Shown piece after piece: positions 54,104-64,000 of a DNA stretch of 64,000 nt. Within the stretch, counting starts at the first letter, position 1; each line of letters opens with the position of its first letter. The stretch spans positions 2,809,741 to 2,873,740 of the forward strand of contig NZ_CP110848.1 of NCBI RefSeq assembly GCF_026240635.1, in the 5' to 3' direction. Below the pieces are notes generated by a model. That model was given only the letters and a program-made list of their open reading frames with translations. It did no database searches and had not been told where the DNA came from. The translations under genes and the position numbers were made by a program. This DNA comes from Trichothermofontia sichuanensis B231 (GTDB lineage: Bacteria; Cyanobacteriota; Cyanobacteriia; B231).

Positions 54104-55579
54104 ATGAGCTATTGCCTGAATCCTGAGTGTCCCAGTCCGCACAACCCTGATTCAGCTAACTTTTGCCAGGGCTGTGGCACGCGCCTGCGCTTAGCCAATC
54201 GCTACCGTGCCCTAAAGCAACTGGGTGAGGGAGGCTTTAGCCGTACCTTTTTAGCCGTCGATGAATACAAACCCTCCCAACCAACCTGTGTCATCAAGCA
54301 GTTTCTGCCCCAGGTCCAGGGGGCTAAGAATTGGGAGAAAGCTGCCGCCCTATTTGCCCACGAGGCCAAGCAACTAGAGGAACTCGGCTCCCATGCCCAG
54401 ATTCCAGAACTCTATGCCTATTTTTCGGAAGGCAAACAACAATACCTGGTTCAGGAATTCATCGATGGCCTCAACCTGCAACAGGAACTAGAGCAACAGG
54501 GAGCCTTTGATGAAGACCAGATTCGCCAGGTCCTAGGCGATCTGCTGCCGGTGCTCGAATATGTCCACGATCGCCAAGTCATTCACCGCGATATCAAGCC
54601 GGAAAATATCATCCGCCGCCGGCAGGGTGTATCGTCTGCCCAAACGGGCGAGAATAACGGCCAACCCCCTTCCCCCGTTGGCAAGCTGGTTCTCGTCGAT
54701 TTCGGGGCGGCCAAGTCAGCGACCCACACTGCCCTCAAGCAGGCGGGCACCCGCATTTATAGCCTGGGATATGCCGCACCAGAGCAGGAGCAAGGTTGGG
54801 CCGTCTTTGCCAGTGATCTCTATAGCCTGGGAGTAACCTGCATTCATTTGCTCACCCACATCGAGCCGTTTAATCTCTACGACAGTACCGATCGTCGCTG
54901 GGTCTGGCGGGATTATCTACGCACCCCCATCAGTCCCCAATTGGCGGAGCTGATCGATCGCCTCTTGCAACCCGAACTAAGCCACCGCTACCCAAGCGCC
55001 GCCGCCGTTTTGGCGGATTTGAAAAAGCTCCCGATCGGGATTCCAGTGGGGGCCACAGCGACGGCCTCTACCCCGGCTGGAACCGCCCCTTCCCTGATCT
55101 CGCGGTTATTAGGGGGGGCACCCAGTTTACTCCGGGGTAACCTGTTATTGAAACTGGGGCGCTTAGATGGCGCGATCGAGGCCTACGATCGGGCGATCCA
55201 AGCCAATCCGAATAATGTCGATGCCTGGTATCGGAAGGCCGAAGCCCTGCGCACACTCAATCACCCTACCGAAGCCCTGGGATGCTACGAACGGGTGGTG
55301 CAATTACAACCCAACCATTATGAGGCGTGGAGTCATCGCGGCATTTTACTCTTGCGCGTCAAACAATATGAGGCTGCTCTGGCTAGTTTCGATCGCGCCC
55401 TCCAATGGGTGCCCTACTGGTCGCTGATTTGGTTCCTACGCAGTGTGACCCTCAAGCAGTTGGGCCGACATAGTGACGCTAAAGCCTCCTTTTATAAGGG
55501 GCGATCGCTGCTTCCAGAAAATGGGACACAGCAGGCGACTATTTTGCTGGAAGCGTGGGAATTAATGCTAGGGGATTAG
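54104..55579 (+). CDS. serine/threonine protein kinase with zinc ribbon and TPR repeats
   Basis: A 491-residue protein. An N-terminal zinc ribbon (YCLNPECP ... FCQGCGTRL) precedes a full kinase domain (about 36-310): GEGGFSRTFLA, the CVIKQF lysine, VIHRDIKPENII, and DFGAAK. Three TPR repeats follow (LGRLDGAIEAYDRAIQANPNNVDAW, then LNHPTEALGCYERVVQLQPNHYEAW, then KQYEAALASFDRAL). ATG 54104 has GAGG six nt upstream; a GTG two codons earlier is the alternative. There is no membrane helix. It may be co-transcribed with ycf34; the targets are unknown. Confidence 0.92.
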   Translation: MSYCLNPECPSPHNPDSANFCQGCGTRLRLANRYRALKQLGEGGFSRTFLAVDEYKPSQPTCVIKQFLPQVQGAKNWEKAAALFAHEAKQLEELGSHAQIPELYAYFSEGKQQYLVQEFIDGLNLQQELEQQGAFDEDQIRQVLGDLLPVLEYVHDRQVIHRDIKPENIIRRRQGVSSAQTGENNGQPPSPVGKLVLVDFGAAKSATHTALKQAGTRIYSLGYAAPEQEQGWAVFASDLYSLGVTCIHLLTHIEPFNLYDSTDRRWVWRDYLRTPISPQLAELIDRLLQPELSHRYPSAAAVLADLKKLPIGIPVGATATASTPAGTAPSLISRLLGGAPSLLRGNLLLKLGRLDGAIEAYDRAIQANPNNVDAWYRKAEALRTLNHPTEALGCYERVVQLQPNHYEAWSHRGILLLRVKQYEAALASFDRALQWVPYWSLIWFLRSVTLKQLGRHSDAKASFYKGRSLLPENGTQQATILLEAWELMLGD

Positions 55580-55635
55580 CGGCAGCAGAGCACGTCCTAA
55601 GCACAGATGCCAAGAGGCCTGCCAGCAGTCATAGT

Positions 55636-55692
55636 CATTGCCATTTAGGCTAAAACAGCCCCCTCTCCCCCTGTGGGAGAGGGGCTTAGACA
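55636..55692. repeat. composite palindromic repeat, left-half copy
   Basis: TAGTCATTGCCATTTAGGC, then AAACAGCCCCCTCTCCCCCTGTGGGAGAGGGG. Related to the left half at 2487-2555. Confidence 0.7.
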
Positions 55693-55722
55693 TCTCTTTC
55701 TAATCTGAAATAACTAATAATA

Positions 55723-55794
55723 TGGGTCGCCTGGGACTTGAACCCAGGACCAATCGGTTAAAAGCCGAGTGCTCTACCACTGAGCTAGCGACCC
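55723..55794 (-). tRNA. tRNA-Lys (TTT)
   Basis: A 72-nt cloverleaf on the minus strand: acceptor GGGTCGC/GCGACCC, anticodon loop CTTTTAA (anticodon TTT), T-arm CTGGGTTCAAGTCCCAG. The CCA end is not encoded. Two dispersed repeats flank it. Confidence 0.95.
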
Positions 55795-55927
55795 CTGGTG
55801 AGGGCTGTAGCGAATGCGCGTCAACACACCTTTTCTAGCATACCACAAAACCATCAACACCGGCATCAACACTGGGGCATAACAGCATGGATGGGGGGTG
55901 GGTAGCACAGGTTGGCAGACTCGACGA

Positions 55928-55980
55928 GCAGTGAGGGCAACTGAGCGACTATCTCTGTTCTCTGTTCTCTGTTCTCTTTT
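55928..55980. repeat. dispersed repeat, copy 2 of 2
   Basis: CAACTGAGCGACTATCTCTG followed by three TTCTCTG units and TTCTCTTTT. Inverted counterpart of 35711-35765. Confidence 0.7.
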
Positions 55981-55982
55981 AA

Positions 55983-56069
55983 GCTGAAACAGCCCCCTCA
56001 CCCCCAACCCTCTCCCGCTCTGGGAGAGGGGAGTGAAAAACTGTATCGTTCTTATTGGGATTGACCATA
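55983..56069. repeat. composite palindromic repeat, right-half copy
   Basis: GCTGAAACAGCCCCCTCACC, hairpin CTCTCCCGCTCTGGGAGAGG, then GTGAAAAACTGTATCGTTC and TTGACCATAA. Almost identical to the right half at 39955-40014. Confidence 0.8.
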
Positions 56070-56075
56070 AATCCT

Positions 56076-56100
56076 AAAAAACCCCCGGCATAGCTGGGGG
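56076..56100 (-). terminator. minus-strand intrinsic terminator
   Basis: Read on the minus strand, CCCCCAGC-TATG-CCGGGGG is followed directly by TTTTTT. The stem is 7-8 bp. The nearest minus-strand gene upstream is unclear because groES and groEL lie on the plus strand. Confidence 0.65.
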
Positions 56101-56260
56101 CAACATCGAGAGACACTGCTGAATTGAAGGGTATTTCAGCCTAGCTGGCTGGCATGGCCCTTGCCTTCACCCGATCAGTTAATCCGCATAATCCGCCGGG
56201 ATGAAGCTCGGGAAACCGTACTGTCCGTCAAGTTGCAACCGTCTCCCTTACTCCGGTAAA

Positions 56261-56287
56261 TTAGCACTCAGGTGATGAGAGTGCTAA
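56261..56287 (+). promoter_or_regulatory. CIRCE element (HrcA operator)
   Basis: TTAGCACTC-N9-GAGTGCTAA, a perfect match to the CIRCE consensus, 71 bp before the groES start codon. It implies repression by HrcA and induction on heat stress. Confidence 0.97.
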
Positions 56288-56358
56288 ATCCAGTGGGACT
56301 ATGCCCTCAGCGCCACCGTTTACACATCGTCTCTCAATTAACGATTGAAGGAGGTTAC

Positions 56359-56670
56359 ATGGCAGCCGTATCACTCAGCGTCTCTACAGTTAAACCGTTG
56401 GCTGACCGTGTGTTTGTCAAGGTCAGTGCATCTGAGGAAAAAACAGCCGGTGGCATTCTGTTGCCCGATACCGCCAAGGAAAAGCCTCAGGTGGGTGAAG
56501 TTGTTGCCGTTGGCCCTGGCAAGCGTAATGACGATGGTTCGCGTCAAGAGCCAGAAGTCAAAATTGGCGACAAGATTCTTTACTCCAAGTATGCTGGCAC
56601 CGATATCAAGCTAGGCACAGAAGACTATGTGCTGCTAGCAGAAAAGGACATCCTGGCGATCGTCGGCTAG
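56359..56670 (+). CDS. groES: co-chaperonin GroES
   Basis: A 103-residue Cpn10 heptamer subunit: [12 protein letters not shown], the mobile loop [33 protein letters not shown] and [29 protein letters not shown] 56359 is preceded by GGAGG with ideal spacing. It is controlled by CIRCE and forms an operon with groEL 80 bp downstream. Confidence 0.98.
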   Translation: MAAVSLSVSTVKPLADRVFVKVSASEEKTAGGILLPDTAKEKPQVGEVVAVGPGKRNDDGSRQEPEVKIGDKILYSKYAGTDIKLGTEDYVLLAEKDILAIVG

Positions 56671-56738
56671 GTTGGGATTTGTCTGTCTAACTTAACGTCT
56701 AACTGCATCCACACGCATTCCAGTTATTGAAGGATTGA

Positions 56739-58388
<1,650 letters not shown>

Positions 58389-58459
58389 TCAACGGGTTTG
58401 AGGACGAATTAGTCCGCATCGCGGTTAGGGATTGCCTAGCCGCGATCGCCAACCCAGAA

Positions 58460-58499
58460 CCGGGAAGGGGGTATAAACCGCTTCCCGGCTTTGTTTTTT
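58460..58499 (+). terminator. intrinsic terminator of groESL
   Basis: CCGGGAAG (58460-58467) pairs with CTTCCCGG (58481-58488) and is followed by CTTTGTTTTTT. The MITE begins immediately after it. Confidence 0.9.
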
Positions 58500-58613
58500 C
58501 GGCTCTTCTGGGATTTTGGGGTAAACAGTATCAGCAACTACAAATAAACGATCGGAAACGTTGAGTTTATGGTGGGGGCGCGTAGCGCCCCCACCATAAA
58601 CTCAGGAGAGCCG
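58500..58613. repeat. MITE copy 2 with intact terminal repeats
   Basis: Termini CGGCTCT and AGAGCCG enclose 114 bp. The internal palindrome GAGTTTATGGTGGGGGCG / CGCCCCCACCATAAACTC (58563-58603) has 18-bp arms and a 5-nt loop. It carries no coding capacity. It lies between the groEL terminator and the RNA methyltransferase stop codon, and T-runs abut both ends. Confidence 0.88.
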
Positions 58614-58618
58614 TTTTT

Positions 58619-59584
58619 TCAGCCAGTAGCCTGTGATTGTTCCTCAATCTCGCGAGGGCGAAAAATCACCCCGATCGCGGTTAAGGTGTCCTCAGTAATT
58701 AGGTTCTCCTTTCCCTGCTCCTGGTGCTGGAATAGGGCCGTAAATCCTCCAGCCCCCAGTCCGCTTTGGGGAAACAGTCGATAGTAGGGCCGCGGCGTCA
58801 GGTGGGATTGGAAGGCAGTCAAGGCCGGTACAGTGCAGGGATGGAACTGGGGAAACCGTTCTAGTAACCAGTCACAAACCTGCTCATTTTCAGCCGGTGA
58901 ATAGGCACACGTCATATAGGCTAAATAGCCCCCCGGTTTCACCAGTTGGGTGGCATTAGCCAGAATCCGCTTCTGGCGGTTGGCATTTTTATTAATCGTC
59001 ACGGGATGGAAACACCCCGGTGCCGCTTCACCTTTGGCTAGGAGGGATTGACCCGTACAGGGTGCATCGACGATGACCACATCGGCAGTCGCCGGTAAAT
59101 ATTGGGCCAAAACCTGCGAATCTCGATTGGATACGATCGCTGCTCGGATCTGACAACGTTGTAAATTGCTCACCAACATTCCTAACCGTTTGCCAATCGT
59201 CTCATTACTAATCAAGATCTGGGGGTGCAAACCCACCGCCGCCAGGATACTCTTCCCCCCCGGTGCCGCACACACATCAACCACTGTCTGGACAGGCTGC
59301 GGTACGGTCAACATGGGATAGGCAGCAAATACCGAAGAGAAATCTAAACAATAATAGGCTCCCTGGGCATGGAGAGGATGTTGGCCCGGTCGGAGCTCAG
59401 CGGGCAAGCGATCAACAAACGCGGGTTGCCAATCTAACGGCGGTGCAATGGCAAAGGGGAAGGGTTCTGGTCGGGGTTGACACCACGCGATCGCCGACGG
59501 GACCGTCTGGGGGTGGGTCAGGGCCGCTAGCCAGCGGTCTTGTTCATCCCTATCCGCAAAAAGCGATCGAGCTAATTTACTCAT
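58619..59584 (-). CDS. RsmB/NOP-family RNA (cytosine-5) methyltransferase
   Basis: A 321-residue enzyme with the SAM-binding VDVCAAPGGKS, the catalytic motif VDAPCTGQSL and the second cysteine in YMTCAYSPAENEQV. It methylates C5 of cytosine in rRNA or tRNA. It lacks the N-terminal NusB-like domain of RsmB and is closer to short NOP2/YebU-like members; the target is not determined. ATG 59584 is preferred over a GTG at 59602. It is divergent from the ferredoxin gene. Confidence 0.9.
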   Translation of the reverse strand: MSKLARSLFADRDEQDRWLAALTHPQTVPSAIAWCQPRPEPFPFAIAPPLDWQPAFVDRLPAELRPGQHPLHAQGAYYCLDFSSVFAAYPMLTVPQPVQTVVDVCAAPGGKSILAAVGLHPQILISNETIGKRLGMLVSNLQRCQIRAAIVSNRDSQVLAQYLPATADVVIVDAPCTGQSLLAKGEAAPGCFHPVTINKNANRQKRILANATQLVKPGGYLAYMTCAYSPAENEQVCDWLLERFPQFHPCTVPALTAFQSHLTPRPYYRLFPQSGLGAGGFTALFQHQEQGKENLITEDTLTAIGVIFRPREIEEQSQATG

Positions 59585-59659
59585 TAATCGCGAACGGGTC
59601 ACAGGCCTGTCCAGGTTGAACTACCCTTATAACTACAGGCTCTATTATCCTTGTCTGCC

Positions 59660-60028
59660 ATGACTGCAACCTATACTGTCAAGATTCACGACCGCTTTAG
59701 TGATACCCACTACACCACCCAAGTCCCTGACGATCGCTACATCCTCCACAGTCTCGAACAGCAAGGGATTACCCTCCCCTTTGCCTGCCGGAATGGCGCG
59801 TGTACAACCTGTGCCGTTCGGATTCGTTCTGGCGAAATTTACCAACCAGAAGCGATGGGGCTGTCCCCCGAGTTGCAGCAGGAGGGCTATGCCCTGTTGT
59901 GCGTCAGCTATGCGCGATCGGATCTCGACCTGGAAACCCAAGACGAGGATGAGGTCTACGAGTTGCAGTTTGGGCGCTACTTCGGCAAGGGGAAAGTACG
60001 CCTAGGGTTACCGCTGGACGAGGATTAG
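59660..60028 (+). CDS. [2Fe-2S] ferredoxin with C-terminal extension (Fed2/FdC2-like)
   Basis: A 122-residue plant-type ferredoxin. The cluster ligands are CRNGACTTC (C-x4-C-x2-C) plus the later Cys of LLCVSYA. About 25 extra residues follow the core (EVYELQFGRYFGKGKVRLGLPLDED), as in the plant FdC2 and Synechocystis Fed2 types, which are linked to iron response and not to the main photosynthetic electron flow. ATG 59660, three codons after a TTG, begins the canonical MTATYTVKIHD. Confidence 0.9.
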   Translation: MTATYTVKIHDRFSDTHYTTQVPDDRYILHSLEQQGITLPFACRNGACTTCAVRIRSGEIYQPEAMGLSPELQQEGYALLCVSYARSDLDLETQDEDEVYELQFGRYFGKGKVRLGLPLDED

Positions 60029-60106
60029 GTGGTTTGGGCGGTGGCACATTTACCAATCAACCGGGTCTAAAGCCCTGCCGCTTAAGGCGGCTTTAGCTAG
60101 TATTTT

Positions 60107-60206
60107 ATGGCCAATCCAAATAAGAACGATACAGTTTTTCAGGCCCCTCTCCTCCTGTGGAAAAGGGGTTGGAGGTGAGGGAGCTGTTTCAGTCTCAATT
60201 GAAATG
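60107..60206. repeat. composite palindromic repeat, full-length copy (inverted)
   Basis: Read on the minus strand it contains, in order: AGTCATTTCAATTGAGACTG, AAACAGCTCCCTCACC, an imperfect hairpin CCCCTTTTCCACAGGAGGAGAGG, and CTGAAAAACTGTATCGTTC with TTGGCCAT. It joins the left and right halves seen separately elsewhere. Its left end overlaps the tnpB remnant's start. Confidence 0.8.
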
Positions 60207-60353
60207 ACTATATTAGTGAGAGAAGCCAAGCGAGTAAACAGGTCTAAGGAGCAGTACCCAGCTCTAGATGAAGCTATCCGTACCGTACAGTTCCTTAGGA
60301 ACAACTGTGTTCGGCACTGGATAGATAACCAAGGGGTGGCAAAACCAGATTGA
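60204..60353 (+). pseudogene. tnpB N-terminal remnant (IS200/IS605 OrfB)
   Basis: 49 codons from ATG 60204 read VREAKRVNRSKEQYPALDE, then AIRTVQFLRNNCVRHWID and NQGVAKPD, matching the N-terminus of cyanobacterial TnpB. A stop follows and no downstream RuvC or zinc-ribbon segments remain. Confidence 0.75.
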
Positions 60354-60376
60354 TGGGTTCATTCATAAGACTTGTA

Positions 60377-63300
60377 CTACCCAGCATTCGCAAGCAGATC
60401 AGTGCCCAACTCCAGCTCCGATCGCCGCCCTAGGAGCCAATAGGTCATCATCTCACCCCGTCCCTTAATCGGCACATGGCCCCTTGGTTCCAGGATATAG
60501 CGATCGCGCAGACGGACATAGGTGGCTTCGGTCACTTGAACATATCCCGGCTTACCCTGGGATTCCATCCGTGAGGCAATGTTTACCGCATCTCCCCACA
60601 GGTCATAGATAAACTTTTTGATCCCAATGACGCCGGCAATCACCGGTCCCGTATTGATGCCAATGCGGAGTTGCAGCGATTCACCTAAAATGCTGTGCAA
60701 ATCGTGCATGTGGGCTTGCATATCGAGGGCCATATCAGCGATCGCGAAGGCGTGATCTTCCCTGGGAACCGGTAGCCCACCCACAACCATATAGGCATCA
60801 CCGATCGTTTTAATTTTTTCAAGCTTGTATTTCTCAGTCAGTTGATCAAAGGCCGAGAAAATTTGATTCAGTCCATCCACTAGTTGCATGGGTTCTAGCT
60901 TCGCCGCTAGGTTAGTAAACCCAACAATATCCGCAAATAAAATTGTCACTTCCTCAAAATGTTCAGCCGGTGAGGCATCTGCTTGTTTTAACCGTTCGGC
61001 AATTTCCGCTGGCAGAATGTTGAGCAGTAATTGCTCCGATCGTTCCTTTTCCTTGCGTAATTCGGCGGTACGCGCCTCTACCCGTTGTTCCAATTCCTCA
61101 TTCGCCAGCCGTAGTGCCTCCTCGGCTCGCTTGCGATCGCTAATATCGCGGACCATGACCAACACCTCATCCTCGCCCATGACGGCCACCCGCACCTCTT
61201 CACAAATTAGCTGATCGTGCAGGGCTAGGCATTGTTCATAAACCTGGAGTTTGCCAGTTGCCAAGGCTTTTTCAATCGCCTGCATCCGCAATTGAGCCAA
61301 GTCTGGGGGCAGTGAGTCCCAGACTGTCGTTCCGATGAGATCGCTAGTGCCCCCTGACAGTTCCTGCAAGCGATTCGCCCCGATCGCATTGCTCAGATAA
61401 GTCCCATGACGATCAATGCGTAATAATAAATCGGGAATGGCCGCGACTAAAGCCCGGTTGGTCGCTTCACTATGGCGCAGCGATCGTTCCGCTTGCTTGC
61501 GTTCGGTAATATCAAAAATGGCCCCATCTAAATAGATGGGGTTATTATCGGCATCAAATACGGCCCGCCCCCGTTCATGGACCCAACGAATACTGCCATC
61601 CCGATGTAGAATGCGGTACTCCAAGATAAACGGTTCGTGAATGATTAAGGCATGGCTGGTGACAATATCTACCAGATCTCGATCCTCTGGGTGAATAATA
61701 CTGGCATAGGAACGGACTCGATTTCCAATAAAATCAGTGGCTGGATACCCCGAAATTTTGGCGATCGCATCGCTTAGGTACTCTATTGTCCATTCAGTAT
61801 CAATGCGACAGCGGTAAATCGCACCGGGTATATTAGCCACTAAGCTGCGATAGCGTTCTTCACTTTCCAATAAATCGGCTTCAGCCTGTTGCCGAGCGCG
61901 CAAAGCCGTCTGCCGATCGCTAATATCCCGCACCATTAAAATAGCTTCTGCCGGGCCACTGCGCACCACCCGCACCTCATACTCCTGGTCCTGATCTCCC
62001 ACGTGTAGGTGATGTTCAAAAACCTGGGTTGTACCCGACTGAATGGCAGCTTGAATCGCGTCGAGGTATTGCTGGGCCAAGTCTGGAGGTAAGACATCCT
62101 GCAATTGTTGGCCAATCCGTTCTGTTGGGGTCATGACCAGTCCCACCCCTTTGGCCGGTTCGACATCAAGATAGGTCCCATCCTCATGCACCCGTAAAAT
62201 CAGGTCTGGGATCGCATTCAAAATGGCCTGGTGACGGGCTTTACTTTGGTGCAGAGCGGTAATCGAATGCTTCAGGCTGGTGGCCATGCGGTTAAAAGCA
62301 GTGGCCAAGCGATTGATTTCAATGAGATGACTCGGAGCGACCTGCTGATTCACATCTCCCTGCGCGAGCGCGACTGCCGCCTCCGAAATTTGTAGAATCG
62401 GACGCGTTACCCAGGTAGCCGTCACTCCCCCAATTAAGATCGCTAGGATCAGAGCACTGCCACAGAGCCACAAGGTATTGTAGGTATTGGCCGTAATCTG
62501 GGTCATGAAATCGGCTTCGGGAATCACGACCACCACCAACCAGTCCAACCCCAGACCGTCCTGCCAGGGGGTAACCGAGACAAACGCCTTTTGGTCATTA
62601 ATCGGTAGAGACAGCAAAGAGGCGGTCGTAATTTGGGCGAAACTGCCAAAGCGATCGCGTAACTGGGTTGCCGTCAGTCGGATGAGTGGGTCCTGACTGT
62701 GTAGGACATTCAACCGTTGCGCCTCACCCCGCACCTTCCGGTAGGGGGGTTCTGGGCTGGAACTGGCCACAATCAGGCCATCCCGTTCAATTACAAACAC
62801 CTGCCCCCCGGGACTCACATGGATCGTGCGCAGAAAATCGCTGATCTGCGACAGGATTAAATCCACCCCGGAGACACCCACCAACCGCCCCGACGCATCG
62901 TAAAGGGGATAGCTGGCAGACAGGGACAGGATTTCTGGACGATCAGACCATTGATAGATCGAACTCCATAGAGGTTTACCTGCAACTACGGCGTTGTAAT
63001 ACCAGGCATCTTCCTGAAAACGGTAGACTTCCGTTGCCAACCAGCGGCTGGGGTTACCGGTCTCATCCAGGGCATAGCGTTGATATTCAAAGCGATCGTT
63101 GGGCAGCATCCGTTCCACGTACAGGGTGCCGTCGTTCTCGCGACCCACGCCTAAAAAAGCCCCGCCTTCATTGCCGATATTGATGTAGCTCAAGTGTTTA
63201 AAGGTCTGCATCTGCTCCCAGAAAAAGCGGGTCATGGTTTCCTGGTCAGCCGGATTCAGAATGCCCAACCTAATCGCCTGCCCATTTAGACGGCTGATCT

Positions 63301-63511
63301 GGGCTGGGGTAGCCAAATAGTTGCTAAGTTGTTGCCGAACCTGATTGCTAGCCTGGGTACTCAGTTGGGTCGCCAGATCAGTCACCGCCTTCTGGCCATT
63401 GCGGAAGGAAAGATAGCCCACCAAGCCAACCATTACAACAATTTGCAGGACAAAAGGGACTACTAGGGTTGTCCGTAGTCGTAATTTAGGCATGGCAGGT
63501 AAGTGCGGCAT
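60377..63511 (-). CDS. adenylate cyclase with dCache sensor, HAMP and PAS domains
   Basis: A 1044-residue membrane protein. Residue order: transmembrane helix (about 14-34), an extracytoplasmic double-Cache sensor (about 40-345; PLYDASGRLVGVSGVDL), a second helix (about 345-372), HAMP, three PAS/PAC units (e.g. the block ending FDITERKQAE), a coiled coil, and a class III cyclase domain (about 855-1010). The cyclase domain has FADIVGFTNLA and the TIGDAYM metal Asp residues. The purine-specificity pair is Lys (KIKTIGDAYM) and Asp (IYDLWGDAVN), hence an ATP substrate, and the NIASRM Asn/Arg is intact. It is a full adenylate cyclase by sequence. The ligand is unknown. ATG 63511 (a second at 63493). 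The last gene of the window. Confidence 0.9.
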   Translation of the reverse strand: MPHLPAMPKLRLRTTLVVPFVLQIVVMVGLVGYLSFRNGQKAVTDLATQLSTQASNQVRQQLSNYLATPAQISRLNGQAIRLGILNPADQETMTRFFWEQMQTFKHLSYINIGNEGGAFLGVGRENDGTLYVERMLPNDRFEYQRYALDETGNPSRWLATEVYRFQEDAWYYNAVVAGKPLWSSIYQWSDRPEILSLSASYPLYDASGRLVGVSGVDLILSQISDFLRTIHVSPGGQVFVIERDGLIVASSSPEPPYRKVRGEAQRLNVLHSQDPLIRLTATQLRDRFGSFAQITTASLLSLPINDQKAFVSVTPWQDGLGLDWLVVVVIPEADFMTQITANTYNTLWLCGSALILAILIGGVTATWVTRPILQISEAAVALAQGDVNQQVAPSHLIEINRLATAFNRMATSLKHSITALHQSKARHQAILNAIPDLILRVHEDGTYLDVEPAKGVGLVMTPTERIGQQLQDVLPPDLAQQYLDAIQAAIQSGTTQVFEHHLHVGDQDQEYEVRVVRSGPAEAILMVRDISDRQTALRARQQAEADLLESEERYRSLVANIPGAIYRCRIDTEWTIEYLSDAIAKISGYPATDFIGNRVRSYASIIHPEDRDLVDIVTSHALIIHEPFILEYRILHRDGSIRWVHERGRAVFDADNNPIYLDGAIFDITERKQAERSLRHSEATNRALVAAIPDLLLRIDRHGTYLSNAIGANRLQELSGGTSDLIGTTVWDSLPPDLAQLRMQAIEKALATGKLQVYEQCLALHDQLICEEVRVAVMGEDEVLVMVRDISDRKRAEEALRLANEELEQRVEARTAELRKEKERSEQLLLNILPAEIAERLKQADASPAEHFEEVTILFADIVGFTNLAAKLEPMQLVDGLNQIFSAFDQLTEKYKLEKIKTIGDAYMVVGGLPVPREDHAFAIADMALDMQAHMHDLHSILGESLQLRIGINTGPVIAGVIGIKKFIYDLWGDAVNIASRMESQGKPGYVQVTEATYVRLRDRYILEPRGHVPIKGRGEMMTYWLLGRRSELELGTDLLANAG

Positions 63512-64000
63512 GGTGCTTCGCTAGCTCTCAAGGATCACTCCAAAACCCGTTGGCTTCAGGGATAACGACTCCAAGCGCGATCGTCGCCAGGGTTTGACTC
63601 CAGAACAACTCCCCCACAGAGTGGCAGCGAAACAGCCCAAAGACTTTTGCCTGCGCAATCCCCCTTAGCAGTGTGTGTGTCGGTAAATGGTTGCTCAACC
63701 ATGACTCCTTGCCGGATAACATTTTTGCTCAGTTGGTGTTATACCCCTGGGGCTTGATCGCGGTAGGGTCTTTATTCTAGCAAGCCTAATCTCACCCCTC
63801 CCATCCCACCCCTTGGGGTTTTCAACGGTACAAACCCTCCTTAGGCCATCATGCGATGGGCACTTAGCCTTGATTGCCTTAAGTTTAGCAGTAAGACATT
63901 TATCCTTGTTGACTATCCAAAAACCGGAGCTTTTCAACAATTCTAGGCCATAAAAGTTGATTTTCTTAAAGTTGATTTTCTTAACGAATAGATTCCCGAT
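63512..64000. other. intergenic region at the window edge
   Basis: Two short minus-strand frames (63528-63722 and 63695-63940) show no recognisable family, and neither has a convincing ribosome-binding site. A 13-bp direct repeat (AAAGTTGATTTTCTT) begins near 63953. I see no reliable gene. Confidence 0.4.

Noticed and set aside
60050-60304. 84-codon minus-strand frame
   Set aside because: Repeat translation that runs antisense through the tnpB remnant.

Overview
The window is chromosomal DNA of a cyanobacterium, most likely a non-heterocystous filamentous or unicellular freshwater type. The evidence is a photosystem II psbA gene, several cyanobacteria/plastid-restricted families (Tic20, Ycf34, DUF1574, DUF3084, DUF3153, DUF3288, DUF4330), a SufR-controlled sufBCDS cluster, minCDE, groESL behind a CIRCE element, and very many copies of the HIP1 octamer GCGATCGC. 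No prophage, rRNA operon or CRISPR array is visible.

Layout. 1-7.5 kb: a DUF1574 protein cut by the window edge, an orphan ParA ATPase, rpsF, a fumarylacetoacetate-hydrolase-family enzyme, Tic20, DUF4330 and a CBS-domain CorC-type transporter. 7.5-15.7 kb: a large hybrid histidine kinase, an MFS exporter, an acyltransferase, cobalamin gene cbiC and a small island of short unknown genes. 15.7-23.4 kb: iron-sulfur assembly (sufB, sufC, sufD, sufS on the minus strand, with ftrC in front) facing divergent sufR across two clear SufR-type operators; two PD-(D/E)XK-like reading frames sit inside the suf cluster and a decayed toxin-antitoxin pair lies behind sufR. 23.5-31.2 kb: a Rpn-type nuclease remnant, a Ser/Thr kinase, tRNA-Cys, arsenosugar genes (arsS and a CMD/AhpD-like partner) and an ECF sigma / anti-sigma / Spy-like operon. 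31.6-40 kb: a REC-kinase, MCE/ABC lipid-transport genes, yvcK overlapping a degenerate histidine kinase, and cofG whose 3' end runs into a broken ISAs1-type transposase. 40-46.3 kb: DUF3084, minC, minD, an unusually long minE, and DAHP synthase. 46.4-50.8 kb: a variant psbA followed by a 944-residue chimera of Crp-like, AAA+ and membrane polyferredoxin modules. 51-64 kb: cysK, an FGGY sugar kinase, ycf34, a zinc-ribbon/TPR Ser/Thr kinase, tRNA-Lys, groES-groEL, an RsmB/NOP-type RNA methyltransferase, a long ferredoxin and a multi-PAS adenylate cyclase.

The most notable locus is 46.4-50.8 kb. The D1 protein carries the low-oxygen D1' signature (A80, L158, A286, M173), keeps every Mn-cluster ligand I can check, and has unusual residues near the QB pocket. 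The next gene resembles a sigma-54 activator in its AAA+ part, but it lacks the sigma-54 contact loop and any DNA-binding HTH; it is fused instead to a NosR/NapH-like iron-sulfur membrane module. Together they suggest a redox or oxygen-responsive unit; the functional link is inference.

Non-coding structure is rich. A composite palindromic repeat recurs at many intergenic sites, and its outer arm is shared with the 5' end of a tnpB (IS200/IS605) remnant. There is also a two-copy MITE with a 41-nt palindrome, a perfect 29-bp-arm palindrome, and several smaller direct and inverted repeats. Start codons were reassigned in many genes where an internal ATG with a Shine-Dalgarno sequence, or family length, argued against the longest reading frame.
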